Source: Gloeobacter morelensis MG652769 (GTDB lineage: Bacteria > Cyanobacteriota > Cyanobacteriia > Gloeobacterales > Gloeobacteraceae). From it: 64,000 nucleotides of DNA. Positions 44,375 through 53,006 of this stretch are shown here, piece by piece. Where the stretch lies: positions 1,426,001 to 1,490,000 of the forward strand of contig NZ_CP063845.1 of assembly GCF_021018745.1 (NCBI RefSeq), written 5' to 3'. Position 1 is the stretch's first letter. Each line of letters starts with the position of its first letter. The translations under genes were made by a program, and so were the position numbers. The notes under the pieces were generated by a model. That model was not told the origin of the DNA. It was given only the letters and a program-made list of their open reading frames with translations, and made no database searches.

Positions 44375-46244
44375 CCCTGATTCCGCAGGTTCGGATGTGA
44401 CTTCTGGAATTTCCCTCCTTGGCCGGGTTTCCGGCTCTACTTGCCCTGCATTGCCCAGGCATTTGGGCTCACCAAACCACTTTGCCGCAAGCGCACTGGA
44501 CAGCTTTTCTCTACAGTATTCAGAATTGTCTCTCGCCTCGCAGTTATGTTCAGGCACTGCTCCCTCAGCCCATCAAGTAGTACTGCCCACAGGTCGGACC
44601 CAGACACTTCACGATGCGCCGACGCTCCTCGCTCAAATTCGATACCTGCTTCACTCCTGAGACTTCCAGCAGATGCACCGCCTGAAAGACCTGAAAGATC
44701 CACCGCAAGGTCGGCGTCGCGGTCGGCTTCTTGGTCTGACTTTTGACCGTCAGCTGTGCTGCTGAGAGTGCTAAACGCAACTGCCGCTGCCCGAGGCTGT
44801 AGACCAGCAGGCACAACCCCATCACCATCGCCAACGCCTCGACGCGTTCAGGCGATTTGAGAAACACGCTGGAGGTGAAAAACAGCGGGTCTTTCAGAAA
44901 GCGGAAGCCTCGCTCCACTGACTGCTGGGCTTTGTACTCGGACAGGACCTCAGCCGTCGAAAGCTCCTGCTCGTCCAACACGTTCGTCGCCAGCACGAAC
45001 TTGCCCGCACTATGCTGCTCCACCTCGATAGCTGTCGCATTGCGCACCAGTTGTGCCGAGAGCAGCCACACGCCCGTCTTCGCAGGTTTGCTGCCCCGCG
45101 CCGGTCGCCCGGCTTGGTCATGCCGGGCTTGCTCGACGGCCCGTACTGCCCCGAGCAGATGGAACTTCAACCCAGAAGCGAACCGCTCCGCCGCTTCCAG
45201 GGCATCCGCTTCACAGGCAAAGGCCATCTTGCACAGCGCCGTCAGTTCCTTGCCCAGCTTGCCATCGAGCTCATTGAGTTTCTTGTCCAGGGCCGCGAGG
45301 TCGCTTTTGCGCCGCTCGTCGCTTGCGACTACCACCCAGCGCTGTTGGATCTCGGCGTAAGTGCTACCCACCTCGGCGACTCGGTAGCCTGGTTGGGCAG
45401 GCGCGAACTGCTCATCGCTCAATGCCGCCAGCAGGTGCTTCACTTGCGTAAGGGTCGAGGGTACCCGGCTCAGCCAGTGCATGGCTTGCACCTCGCTCAA
45501 GTTCTGGGCACTGTAAAGGGCTGAATCGACGACAAACAGGGCATCCACGTCCCACTGGGAGCGAAAATCCTGAATCATCTGCGCAAAGATAGCCTTGTCC
45601 GCTTCGTTGCCGTTACCCACGCGCAGGTAGAGGGGCACGTCCCCATCGCCACTGGTGATCATCGACAACAAGAATTGCTTGAGGTCGGGGCGATGATCCC
45701 GGCTATAGCCGTGGGTGATGACAATCGGCTGCGGTTCGTCTTCTGCCCGAGGTGCCAATCGCCCCCTTGGGATGTACTCACCGTCCACATGGAACGATGT
45801 CGAGTCCAGATGCACACTGCCGGTCTTGATGCCAAATTGCCTGGCGGCCTTGAGTGCCAGATGGACGAAGACCTTGGTGGTACCCTCCTCGTAGAGCTTA
45901 TCGAGCACCCGGCCAAGCCGGTCGTCGTTAAAGTGTTCCGGCTGCACGCCTGGTCCAATCAGGTGCTCGGTCGCCTTGCCAACGAAGAATTGCTCGAACA
46001 AGTACAGGGGTGCACAGACGAAGCCGAGTCCATTGAGGATGAGACCCTTGAGTACCTGTCCGCAGCTCACATGCTCCTGCGGATGCGTGCCCAGGAGCTG
46101 GTTGACCTCTTCGACCAGGCCGATAGAGTCGATGATTCCAGCCACGATGCCGAGGTGGTCGAGGTTCTGGACCTGGATTTCAGGAGGAGGCTGGCTCATC
46201 CTACCAAAATACTTTAGCCGCTCTACCTACCTGCGGAATCCCGG
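44375..46244 (-). mobile_element. IS1634-type insertion sequence with 6-bp target duplication
   Basis: The element is about 1,870 bases. Its ends are imperfect inverted repeats of 16 bases with two mismatches, sharing GATTCCGCAGGT (44379-44390, and as its complement at 46229-46240). TTCAAA flanks both sides (44369-44374 and 46245-46250), a clean target-site duplication. A single complete transposase gene fills it. Intact ends, duplication and reading frame suggest a recent insertion that may still be active. Confidence 0.88.
44565..46199 (-). CDS. IS1634-family transposase
   Basis: About 544 residues. The N terminus (LDHLGIVAGIIDSIGLVEEVN) is the DUF4277-like lead of this transposase group. 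The DDE catalytic residues are visible: Asp in VHLDSTSFHVDGE, Asp in LFVVDSALYSA, and Glu in AQQSVERGFRFLKDP. No frameshift or stop is seen, and the length is normal for the family. It is the only gene of the insertion sequence, transcribed toward the dehydrogenase gene. About 190 bases between its stop and the left inverted repeat hold no clear gene. Confidence 0.92.
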   Translation of the reverse strand: MSQPPPEIQVQNLDHLGIVAGIIDSIGLVEEVNQLLGTHPQEHVSCGQVLKGLILNGLGFVCAPLYLFEQFFVGKATEHLIGPGVQPEHFNDDRLGRVLDKLYEEGTTKVFVHLALKAARQFGIKTGSVHLDSTSFHVDGEYIPRGRLAPRAEDEPQPIVITHGYSRDHRPDLKQFLLSMITSGDGDVPLYLRVGNGNEADKAIFAQMIQDFRSQWDVDALFVVDSALYSAQNLSEVQAMHWLSRVPSTLTQVKHLLAALSDEQFAPAQPGYRVAEVGSTYAEIQQRWVVVASDERRKSDLAALDKKLNELDGKLGKELTALCKMAFACEADALEAAERFASGLKFHLLGAVRAVEQARHDQAGRPARGSKPAKTGVWLLSAQLVRNATAIEVEQHSAGKFVLATNVLDEQELSTAEVLSEYKAQQSVERGFRFLKDPLFFTSSVFLKSPERVEALAMVMGLCLLVYSLGQRQLRLALSAAQLTVKSQTKKPTATPTLRWIFQVFQAVHLLEVSGVKQVSNLSEERRRIVKCLGPTCGQYYLMG

Positions 46245-46324
46245 TTCAAAATGTCAATTCAGCAGGATTTGCAGCCGCTCCAACCTGGGGCGGCTTTATA
46301 TCGGCACCGCGAGCGTAGTCATTG

Positions 46325-46768
46325 CTAGCGGCGTTCACGGCTGACCCCTTGTTTGGGCAGCAAGTCGGGGTAGCGGTAGCTGTAGTAAAAATAGCGGGCG
46401 TCGTCAAAAGGCTGCAAATTCCAACCTGCCTGCTGCACCCTCAGGTAGTAGGCGAGAAACTCCTGCAGTTCTTTGCGCACCTCTTCATCGAGGGTTTTCT
46501 TTTGCTCCAACAGGGCGCCGCGCTCGGCCTGCTTGGTGGGGCCGACGGCGCGCTTTAACTTGAGGTTGGTGTTCTCGATGGCGGCCACCGACTCGTCGAT
46601 TTTGTTGAGCAACGCCCGCGAGGCCTTTTGGGCGTCGCGCTCGGAGGTGACGGTGATCTGCCCCTGCAGCGGGGTGCGCACCTGCACGCCGCCATCGGAA
46701 CAACCCACCACCAGCGCCAGCACCAGCGGCGCCACCAGATACCCCACCCGCATAGAAACCTTCAGCAA
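46325..46768 (-). CDS. Putative lipoprotein, unknown function
   Basis: About 147 residues. The N terminus has a lipoprotein signal (MRVGYLVAPLVLALVVGCS) with the Cys in a fair lipobox. The rest is mostly a helical, charged region (RALLNKIDESVAAIENTNLK and a Glu/Lys-rich coiled coil), ending with an aromatic stretch (ARYFYYSYRYPDLLP). I do not recognise a family. It begins seven bases after the DUF3120 gene, so they form one transcript. Confidence 0.66.
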   Translation of the reverse strand: MLKVSMRVGYLVAPLVLALVVGCSDGGVQVRTPLQGQITVTSERDAQKASRALLNKIDESVAAIENTNLKLKRAVGPTKQAERGALLEQKKTLDEEVRKELQEFLAYYLRVQQAGWNLQPFDDARYFYYSYRYPDLLPKQGVSRERR

Positions 46769-46775
46769 AAAACCT

Positions 46776-47534
46776 TCAGGATCCTAGCAGGAAAAGATTC
46801 ACCGAGGCCCAGAACAAGCCATCCACCAGCAACGTGCTGAAGACCGCACCGCCAAAAGCCCACCAGTGCAGCTCCCGCGAACGCACAGCCCAGGCGGTAA
46901 TGGCCATCAGCACCAGGCAGGTTCCGGCGGCCATCACTGCACCTAGAGGGGTGTGCATCTGCGCAAGAGCGGCGGGCAGCACCCGTACCAGATCGACGCC
47001 GCTCTCCTCAGCCACCATCATGCGCTCCCACCAGGGCATCAAGCCCACCGCCATGCAGTAGAAATCCGTGATGCAGGTGCCCAAGAACGAACCGAGAAAA
47101 AACAAACTGCCCACCCGGAAGTAACCAAAGGCCAGAGCCGCCAGGGCAATGGGCACCGGGATCGCCTCCACCGGCAGATGCAGCATCGGGTCGGTGCGCA
47201 GCCAGCCCCAGTACAGGCTGCCCGCCCACCAGCTGAGCGTAAAACCGAACAACAAGTCGCCCCAGACCTGAAAGCGCGTGCGCGACCACAGCCACAGGCT
47301 GAATCCCAACCAACCCAAAGTCGCAAGCAAACTCACCGCCGGGGCGACCCGCACCAGGGGCGCCTGGAAAAACACCGGCACCGACACCAAAAAGACCGAC
47401 ACGGCAAATACCTGCCAGCGGGAAGGCTGCAAAGCAAGCGGAGCGGCGGCGAGGCGATCGAGTAGGAGCACGGGCTTTACAGGTTGGTGGCGTTTCGTAA
47501 CCAAGCTTAACATTGCTCTTGCGTTCCGGCGCAT
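46776..47534 (-). CDS. DUF3120 membrane protein
   Basis: About 252 residues with some six hydrophobic segments. Recognisable stretches are WQVFAVSVFLVSVPVFFQAPL, WAGSLYWGWLRTDPMLHLPVEA and GSFLGTCITDFY. This is the cyanobacteria-specific DUF3120 family, which has no established function; the conserved aromatic loops suggest a membrane role tied to photosynthetic membranes. The ATG at 47513 is an alternative start. It is followed by the lipoprotein gene. Confidence 0.83.
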   Translation of the reverse strand: MRRNARAMLSLVTKRHQPVKPVLLLDRLAAAPLALQPSRWQVFAVSVFLVSVPVFFQAPLVRVAPAVSLLATLGWLGFSLWLWSRTRFQVWGDLLFGFTLSWWAGSLYWGWLRTDPMLHLPVEAIPVPIALAALAFGYFRVGSLFFLGSFLGTCITDFYCMAVGLMPWWERMMVAEESGVDLVRVLPAALAQMHTPLGAVMAAGTCLVLMAITAWAVRSRELHWWAFGGAVFSTLLVDGLFWASVNLFLLGS

Positions 47535-47638
47535 CGAATCTGGTGTCCGGCGGCGGGATAGTGTCCGGTGTCATCTAAAAAGACCGGCTGGACCGGGGCC
47601 GCAGGGATACTGTACCGCATCCCCTCCCCGGGTATGCG

Positions 47639-48019
47639 ATGGATCGGCGGCACCGCTTCGCTTTACAGGCAGAAACGTGGGTAGCGGACTACCTGGCGGC
47701 GCAGGGAGGGCTGGTGCTCGCGCGGCGCTGGCGCTGCCGCGGGGGCGAGATCGACTTGGTCATCCGGCTGGCTGGAGTGCTCTGCTTCGTCGAGGTCAAA
47801 GCCCGCGGACGCAACAGTTGGGACAGCGCCGGATGGGAGGCGGTGGGGGTGGTCAAGCAGCGGCGGCTGCTTCTGGCCGCGGCGCTCTTTCTGGCTGCGC
47901 ACCCCGAACTGGCGCGCTCTGTGTGCCGCTTCGACGTGGCGCTGGTGGGGCGCACCCCGGACGGTGGTGTGCGGTTGGTGGCCTATATCGCCGGTGCTTT
48001 TGAAGGCAGCGGGCGCTAG
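47639..48019 (+). CDS. YraN / UPF0102 nuclease-like protein
   Basis: About 126 residues. The core is AETWVADYLAAQG, CRGGEIDLVIR and LCFVEVKARG, the Asp, Glu and Lys of a restriction-endonuclease-like fold. YraN/UPF0102 proteins are widespread and presumed to be nucleases in DNA repair or recombination, but no reaction is established. It is 30 bases upstream of the DJ-1 family gene on the same strand. Confidence 0.87.
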   Translation: MDRRHRFALQAETWVADYLAAQGGLVLARRWRCRGGEIDLVIRLAGVLCFVEVKARGRNSWDSAGWEAVGVVKQRRLLLAAALFLAAHPELARSVCRFDVALVGRTPDGGVRLVAYIAGAFEGSGR

Positions 48020-48048
48020 GATCGAGCCTTAGCGCTTGGGAGAGCCTG

Positions 48049-48597
48049 ATGATCAAGGTGCTGGTGCCTTTGGCGGAGGGCTTCGAAGAAATCGAAGCGG
48101 TGACGATTATCGACGTGCTCAGGCGCGCGGACATCGAGGTGACGGTAGCCGCCCTGGCGGACCTCGCGGTGCAGGGTTCCCACGGGATTACCCTGGTAGC
48201 TGATATGCGACTGGATGCGATCAATCCCCTTACCTTTGATGCAGTGGTGCTGCCGGGCGGGCCGGGGGTGGCCAGGCTGCGCGCCGACGAGCGCGTCCGC
48301 GCATTGCTTTTGGAGATGCGCGCCGCCGAGCGGTGGACCGCGGCCATCTGTGCCGCCCCGACGGTGCTCTCGGACGCAGGTCTGCTCGCCGGGGCGCGTG
48401 CGACCAGTTACCCCGCAGTACGCTCCGAACTGGCCGTCGGCGAGTACCTGGAGACCAGCGTGGTCGTAGACGGGCGGATCGTCACCAGCCGGGGTGTCGG
48501 AACCGCGCTCGATTTTGCGCTGAAGCTGGTGGCGCTCTGGGAGGGCGAATCCAAAGCCCAGGCTCTGGCGCGGGCCATGGTCGTCGGCAGCGGCTAA
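48049..48597 (+). CDS. DJ-1/PfpI (ThiJ-like) family protein
   Basis: About 182 residues. The nucleophile Cys101 lies in AAICAAPTVL, with the conserved acidic residue in LAEGFEEIEAVT and the turn VVLPGGPGVARL. This is the DJ-1/YajL branch, whose members are described as chaperones, glyoxalases or protein deglycases. The stress-protective role is inferred from the family. The gene is in line with YraN and the following aldo/keto reductase. Confidence 0.88.
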   Translation: MIKVLVPLAEGFEEIEAVTIIDVLRRADIEVTVAALADLAVQGSHGITLVADMRLDAINPLTFDAVVLPGGPGVARLRADERVRALLLEMRAAERWTAAICAAPTVLSDAGLLAGARATSYPAVRSELAVGEYLETSVVVDGRIVTSRGVGTALDFALKLVALWEGESKAQALARAMVVGSG

Positions 48598-48654
48598 ATT
48601 CCCGAACGGTCGAGGGTCGCATACATTAGGTAAGAACCATCGGGATCGCTCCGC

Positions 48655-49773
48655 GTGCTTTACCGTCGCTTCGGCAAAACCGATCTGCGCCTGTCGGTGT
48701 TCACCTTTGGGGCGATGCGCTACCTTGCCTCCAAAGAAAACGCCGTGCACACCGTCAAAGAAGCGGTGCGGCTGGGGATCAACCACCTGGAGACAGCCCG
48801 GGGCTACGGCGAGAGCGAAAAATTTTTGGGGGCGGCCTTTCGAGCCGGTGTGCCGCGCGACAAAGTCTACGTCACCACCAAGATCCCGCCCACCCCGGAC
48901 GGCGAGACGATGCGCCGGCAAATCGAAGAATCCCTCAGCCGCCTGGGGATCGACCGCATCGACATCTTTGACCTGCACGGGATCAACACCCGCGAGCATC
49001 TGGAGCTGTCGGTGCGCAAAAACGGCTGCCTGGATGCCATCCGCCGGGCCATGGCCGAGGGGCTCATCGGCCACCTGGGCTTTTCCACCCACGGCCCGCT
49101 TCCGCTAATTCTCGACACGATCGCCACGGGCGAATTCGAATCGGTCAATTTGCACTATTACTACTTCAACCAGCGCAACGCCCCGGCCGTCGAGCTGGCC
49201 CACCGCCTCGACATGGGCGTGTTTATCATCTCGCCCACCGACAAAGGTGGGCAGCTGTTCAAACCGCCGGCCCGCTTGGTGGAGCTGTGTGCCCCCTACA
49301 CGCCCATCGCCGTCAACCACCGCTTTTTGCTCTGCGATCCGCGGGTACATACGTTGAGTTTGGGAGCGGCAAATGCAGCCGAATTCGCGCCGCACCTGGC
49401 GGTGGCCGACCTGGGTGGCCCCCTCAGCGCTGAGGAAGCGGCGATTATTGCCCGCCTCGACCGGCAGTTCCGCGAGATCCCCTCGGCCTGCGAGCAGTGT
49501 TACCAGTGCCTTCCCTGTCCTGAAGCCATCCATATCCCCGAGGTGCTGCGGCTGCGCAATCTGGCGGTGGGCTTCGAGATGGACGACTTTGCCCGCTACC
49601 GCTATAACATGTTCGGCAACGCCGGCCACTGGTTTCCCGGCACCAAGGCCAACAGCTGCACCGAGTGCGGCGATTGTCTGCCGCGCTGCCCGGTCGGCCT
49701 CGATATCCCCGCCCTGCTGGGGCAAACCCACCAGATGCTGCACCAGGGCGAACGCAAACGTCTGTGGGGTTGA
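48655..49773 (+). CDS. Aldo/keto reductase with C-terminal ferredoxin domain
   Basis: About 372 residues from a GTG at 48655. The barrel has FGKTDLRLSVFTFGAMR, INHLETARGYGESE (Glu where most have the catalytic Asp), VTTKIPP and DLHGIN. The C-terminal ~90 residues carry two cysteine groups, CEQCYQCLPC and CTECGDCLPRCP, consistent with a [4Fe-4S] domain. Such fusions are common in bacteria and are predicted oxidoreductases of unknown substrate. The next gene starts six bases after the stop. Confidence 0.87.
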   Translation: MLYRRFGKTDLRLSVFTFGAMRYLASKENAVHTVKEAVRLGINHLETARGYGESEKFLGAAFRAGVPRDKVYVTTKIPPTPDGETMRRQIEESLSRLGIDRIDIFDLHGINTREHLELSVRKNGCLDAIRRAMAEGLIGHLGFSTHGPLPLILDTIATGEFESVNLHYYYFNQRNAPAVELAHRLDMGVFIISPTDKGGQLFKPPARLVELCAPYTPIAVNHRFLLCDPRVHTLSLGAANAAEFAPHLAVADLGGPLSAEEAAIIARLDRQFREIPSACEQCYQCLPCPEAIHIPEVLRLRNLAVGFEMDDFARYRYNMFGNAGHWFPGTKANSCTECGDCLPRCPVGLDIPALLGQTHQMLHQGERKRLWG

Positions 49774-49778
49774 GCACC

Positions 49779-50051
49779 ATGAACCAGACCCATCCGCAGT
49801 ACCACAAAGACCGGCAGGCCGTAAATCAGCTGTCGCAGGACGCGCCTGGCGATTACCATCTGGCCGAACTGGCGCGGCTGTTGATTCGCTATCGGGGCTT
49901 TCCGGGGGCTGAGGACATTCAGCGCGACCTGCAGGGGCTGCTGAAGAGCTGGCAGCTTACCGAGGAAACGCTCTTTGAGCGCACCCGGCTAATCCACACC
50001 AGCCGCCCTGTCTACCGCAACTCCGACGCTTCCCAGGAAGACTGGTTCTGA
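49779..50051 (+). CDS. DUF3288 protein
   Basis: 90 residues from the ATG at 49779. Diagnostic phrases are HPQYHKDRQAVNQL, LAELARLLIRYRGFPGAEDIQRDL and a C-terminal DWF. DUF3288 is a short cyanobacterial family without known function. The genes around it (aldo/keto reductase six bases upstream, HExxH protein three bases downstream) share its strand and spacing, so a single operon is likely. Confidence 0.85.
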   Translation: MNQTHPQYHKDRQAVNQLSQDAPGDYHLAELARLLIRYRGFPGAEDIQRDLQGLLKSWQLTEETLFERTRLIHTSRPVYRNSDASQEDWF

Positions 50052-50053
50052 CG

Positions 50054-50428
50054 ATGCACCTGGTGCGCTGGCCGTTCGGATTTTGCCTGGCGCTGACGCC
50101 CGTTGTCTTTGTGCCTCCAGACTTTGAGCGCTGGCACCCCATCTACCGCGAGGCGATCCTCGCCCACGAGCGCGTCCACCACCGCCAGCAGCGCGCCCTC
50201 GGGTTGGTGCGCTTCTGCTGGCTCTATACCTTCGATGTGCGCTTTCGCTGGCGCATCGAGCGGATGGGCTACGAGCGCGAGATGTACGAACTGGCGCGCC
50301 ACGGCCTCAAAGTGCACCCCGAGCGCTATGCGCGCACCGTCTCCTCATCTTTGTACTGGGGGATGATCGACTACGCGGAGGCGCGGCTGTGGGCTGAGAC
50401 CTTCGCCCACTCGCTGCGCTGGCGCTAG
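50054..50428 (+). CDS. Small HExxH-containing protein
   Basis: About 124 residues starting three bases after the DUF3288 gene. After a hydrophobic start (PFGFCLALTPVVFVPPDF) it has AILAHERVHHRQQRAL, where HERVH matches the HExxH zinc-peptidase motif. Aromatic and basic residues dominate the rest (RFCWLYTFDVRFRWRIE). A third zinc ligand cannot be named with certainty; E77/E79 in YEREMYELA are candidates. I do not recognise a family. It could be a small metalloprotease, or the motif may be coincidental. Confidence 0.6.
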   Translation: MHLVRWPFGFCLALTPVVFVPPDFERWHPIYREAILAHERVHHRQQRALGLVRFCWLYTFDVRFRWRIERMGYEREMYELARHGLKVHPERYARTVSSSLYWGMIDYAEARLWAETFAHSLRWR

Positions 50429-50430
50429 AG

Positions 50431-50820
50431 CTAGGGCCTGAGCACCGTGGTCCACAATCGGCGCTTGGCGTCCCAGAACGGGGCGTTGGTGCGGCCGATG
50501 ATGCTCGGTCCCCAGTAGCGACGCGAACCGTCCACCGTAAAGACGGTGATCACGTCCCCTTCGCCCAGCACAATCGGCCGGTCGGCCAGGGCCAGACGGA
50601 TCCCCTCGGTGCCCCCTTCGCCAGGGGCAAAATCCCAAAAAGCGCCTTCGAGCGAACCGTCCGCCTTGGTCACGACCACCCGCACCGGGTAGGGGGTTTT
50701 GTTGCCGACGCGCACTTCACCGTTGCGGATCGCTTTGGGTTGGGCGAAGGCCATTCCACAGCCGAGCAGCACTGGAAGGGTGACAAGTGCCGCCACCTGC
50801 ACCGGGTTGAGCCGCGACAT
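50431..50820 (-). CDS. Exported hypothetical protein
   Basis: About 129 residues. A signal peptide (VAALVTLPVLLGCGMAFA) is followed by a small beta-rich domain: VRVGNKTPYPVRVVV, FWDFAPGEGGTEGIRL and VDGSRRYWGPSIIG. Similar small exported proteins exist in other cyanobacteria, with no known function. It is convergent with the HExxH gene, two bases apart at their ends. Confidence 0.7.
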   Translation of the reverse strand: MSRLNPVQVAALVTLPVLLGCGMAFAQPKAIRNGEVRVGNKTPYPVRVVVTKADGSLEGAFWDFAPGEGGTEGIRLALADRPIVLGEGDVITVFTVDGSRRYWGPSIIGRTNAPFWDAKRRLWTTVLRP

Positions 50821-50879
50821 AGCGCGCTAGGATCCTTTGACGCCTGGTAGAGTCGATTTTCGCCTATTTTTTGGGCAAT

Positions 50880-52397
50880 TCAAGCGCCCCCGGGGGGAGT
50901 TTCGCGGCGGCGCACGACGGTCTGGATGCGCAGGATGCGTTCGGCGATTTCGGCTGCCGCTTCAAGGGCGCAGGTCTTGACCGCCAGCGGGTCGATCACC
51001 CCGGCTTGCCACAGATCGACCACCTCGCCGCTCTCGCAGTCGATGCCCAGGTGCGGGTTGGCGGTGCGCTGGTGCATCGCCTCCAACTGGGCGACTTTTT
51101 CGAGGGCCGAAAAGCCGCTGTTGATCACGATCTGCTCCAGGGGCCTGCGCAGGGCGGCGGCCACCGCCTCGATACCGTAGCGCACCACCCCCTCGGTGCG
51201 CGCAGCCAGGGCGCTCACCGCCCGGCGGCTCGCCAGTTCCGCCACCCCGCCGCCCGCCACCACCCCCGAGGTGAGGGCGGCCTGCAGCGCGCTGCAGGCG
51301 TCGACGGCGACGCGCTCCAGTTCGGCGGCCACCTCGGCGCTCACCGCGCCGACGATCATCGCCGCCAGGGGTTCCCCCCCCCCGGCGCTGAGGATGAGCT
51401 TCTGGGAAGGGCGTTCGTAGCGCACCGTCGCCTTGCCCAATACCGGGGCCAGGGCACTCGCCCCCCGGGCTATCTGGCCCTGGCGCACCGGCACCGCGCC
51501 GCTGAAGCCGGCCGCCCGTTCGCTGTCGCGGCGCAGCACCCGCTGCAGAGCTACGATCCCCGCCTCGGCCAAGAGCGGTTCGGCCGTCGGGGAAATGCTC
51601 TTTTCGCATACCAGCAGCACTACTCTTGCCTCGACAAGAACCTGCACCCGGCGGCGCAACTGCTCCTGGGCTTCGAGGTAGCGGGCAAATCCCCCCTCGG
51701 TGGCGAGCACCTGGGCATCGAAGCTCTCGGATTCGAAGGGGTCAGAAAGTACCAGCACTCCCCCGGTCCGAGAAAAATCCTCCGGCGGCAACTGCAGCGG
51801 CTGCTTGGCAAGGACGACACCTTCAATCCAGCGGTGGGGCTCGCCCACGCGGGAGCTGACCAGTTCGCCGAGGCGCACGCGCCCGGCGCGCAGGCGCTCG
51901 AAGCCGATGTGGTTCGCCGCCTCCCAGACGATCCGGGCAATGGCCTCGTCGCCGCGCGCGGCGATGCGGGTGACAGCCGGCACCCGCGGATCGGCCAGGT
52001 CCGTGACCGGCACAGCGGCGCTGCGCAAAGCGTCGAGGGCCGCTTGCACCCCGGCGCGCAGACCGGCGATCAGCGCATTGATGGCGATGCCCTGCTCGAC
52101 GCGCTCCAGGCAAGCATCGAGCAGCGCCACGGCCAGGACCGTGGCGGTGGTGGTGCCGTCGCCGACGCTGCGGTCCTGGGCCTCGGCCACCTGGATGACC
52201 AGGCGGGCGGCCGGATGCTGGGCGTCAAGCTGCCCGAGGATTTCGACGCCGTCGTTGGTGAGGGTCATGCGGCCCGCATCGTCCACCAGCAGCACATCGA
52301 GGCCCTTCGGCCCCAGGGTGCCCGCCACGGTCTCGACGATCGCCCGAACAGCGGCAATATTGGTGCGCAGCACCTTCAGGTGTCCCTCGGCGGTCAC
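50880..52397 (-). CDS. Chaperonin with group II (thermosome/CCT-like) signatures
   Basis: About 505 residues of the Cpn60/TCP-1 superfamily. The ATP site is TLGPKGLDVLL, TNDGVEIL, HPAARLVIQVAEAQ and GDGTTTATVLA (residues ~79-89). The signatures AEAQDRSVGDGTT, GVVAGGGVAE and, near the C terminus, GVIDPLAVKTCALEAA with AERILRIQTVV follow archaeal/eukaryotic group II chaperonins rather than GroEL. Group II proteins have a built-in lid and need no GroES. Bacteria rarely have them (the 'group III' set). Its start overlaps the upstream exonuclease gene by four bases (ATGA). Confidence 0.88.
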   Translation of the reverse strand: MTAEGHLKVLRTNIAAVRAIVETVAGTLGPKGLDVLLVDDAGRMTLTNDGVEILGQLDAQHPAARLVIQVAEAQDRSVGDGTTTATVLAVALLDACLERVEQGIAINALIAGLRAGVQAALDALRSAAVPVTDLADPRVPAVTRIAARGDEAIARIVWEAANHIGFERLRAGRVRLGELVSSRVGEPHRWIEGVVLAKQPLQLPPEDFSRTGGVLVLSDPFESESFDAQVLATEGGFARYLEAQEQLRRRVQVLVEARVVLLVCEKSISPTAEPLLAEAGIVALQRVLRRDSERAAGFSGAVPVRQGQIARGASALAPVLGKATVRYERPSQKLILSAGGGEPLAAMIVGAVSAEVAAELERVAVDACSALQAALTSGVVAGGGVAELASRRAVSALAARTEGVVRYGIEAVAAALRRPLEQIVINSGFSALEKVAQLEAMHQRTANPHLGIDCESGEVVDLWQAGVIDPLAVKTCALEAAAEIAERILRIQTVVRRRETPPGGA

Positions 52398-52981
52398 ACC
52401 AGCAACTCCTCGAAGCCTTCGTTCTCAGGCTCCACCAGCGCCCGCATGTGCTCCCAGATGTGAAAGGTCACCCACGGGTCGAGGGCGGCGTAGTCGAGCT
52501 GTTCGGCCGTGAGCGGCCTGAGGGCCCAGTTGCTCGCCTGGTAGCGCTTGTCCAGTTCGATGCCCAAAAAGTGTGCGCTCAGGGCTTTGAGGGAATTGCG
52601 CTCAAGGGCACCGCGCCTGGAGGCGGGGATCGACCGCGCCATCTGCAGCGTGCAGACCACCGAGCGCGCCTGGGCGGCTCCTCCCAGGTAGGCCAGGTCG
52701 TAGGGAGCGTTGTGGATGAGCTTGACGATTTCCCAATTGCGCATGGTCTTCTCGACAAAGGCCGTGAGGTCCACCGCGAAACAATCGATCACCCAGACCG
52801 CCTCGCTCGTCCCGTCCCAGACCTGTAGCAGCGATACGCGGTTTTTACCGGTACTCACCTGATGCCAGTGGGCCGTTTCGGTGTCGACGGCGAGGACTTT
52901 GCGGGTCTGCCAGCGATCGACCAGTTCCGACAGCTGGGCCGTTTCGGTAACTAGAACATAGGGAACCTGGTGGCGACCCAT
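52394..52981 (-). CDS. 3'-5' exonuclease, RNase D-like
   Basis: About 195 residues from the ATG at 52981. The DEDD exonuclease motifs are VLAVDTETAHW (Exo I), LIHNAPYDLAYL (Exo II) and LDYAALDPWVTF (Exo III), a DEDDy set. Length matches the short single-domain RNase D-like proteins without the HRDC domain. It would trim RNA or DNA 3' ends with two metal ions. It is 25 bases after anmK and is translationally coupled to the chaperonin gene. Confidence 0.87.
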   Translation of the reverse strand: MGRHQVPYVLVTETAQLSELVDRWQTRKVLAVDTETAHWHQVSTGKNRVSLLQVWDGTSEAVWVIDCFAVDLTAFVEKTMRNWEIVKLIHNAPYDLAYLGGAAQARSVVCTLQMARSIPASRRGALERNSLKALSAHFLGIELDKRYQASNWALRPLTAEQLDYAALDPWVTFHIWEHMRALVEPENEGFEELLV

Positions 52982-53006
52982 AGACCACAATCCTTTACTT
53001 GATACT

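Noticed and set aside
44397-44660. 87-codon plus-strand frame at the left end of the IS
   Set aside because: It lies between the inverted repeat and the transposase stop and overlaps the transposase antisense; no second IS protein is expected in this family.
50871-52463. 530-codon open frame on the plus strand opposite the chaperonin gene
   Set aside because: It is the antisense shadow of the GC-rich chaperonin gene; its translation is rich in His, Arg and Gly with no domain, and the minus strand has clear family motifs.
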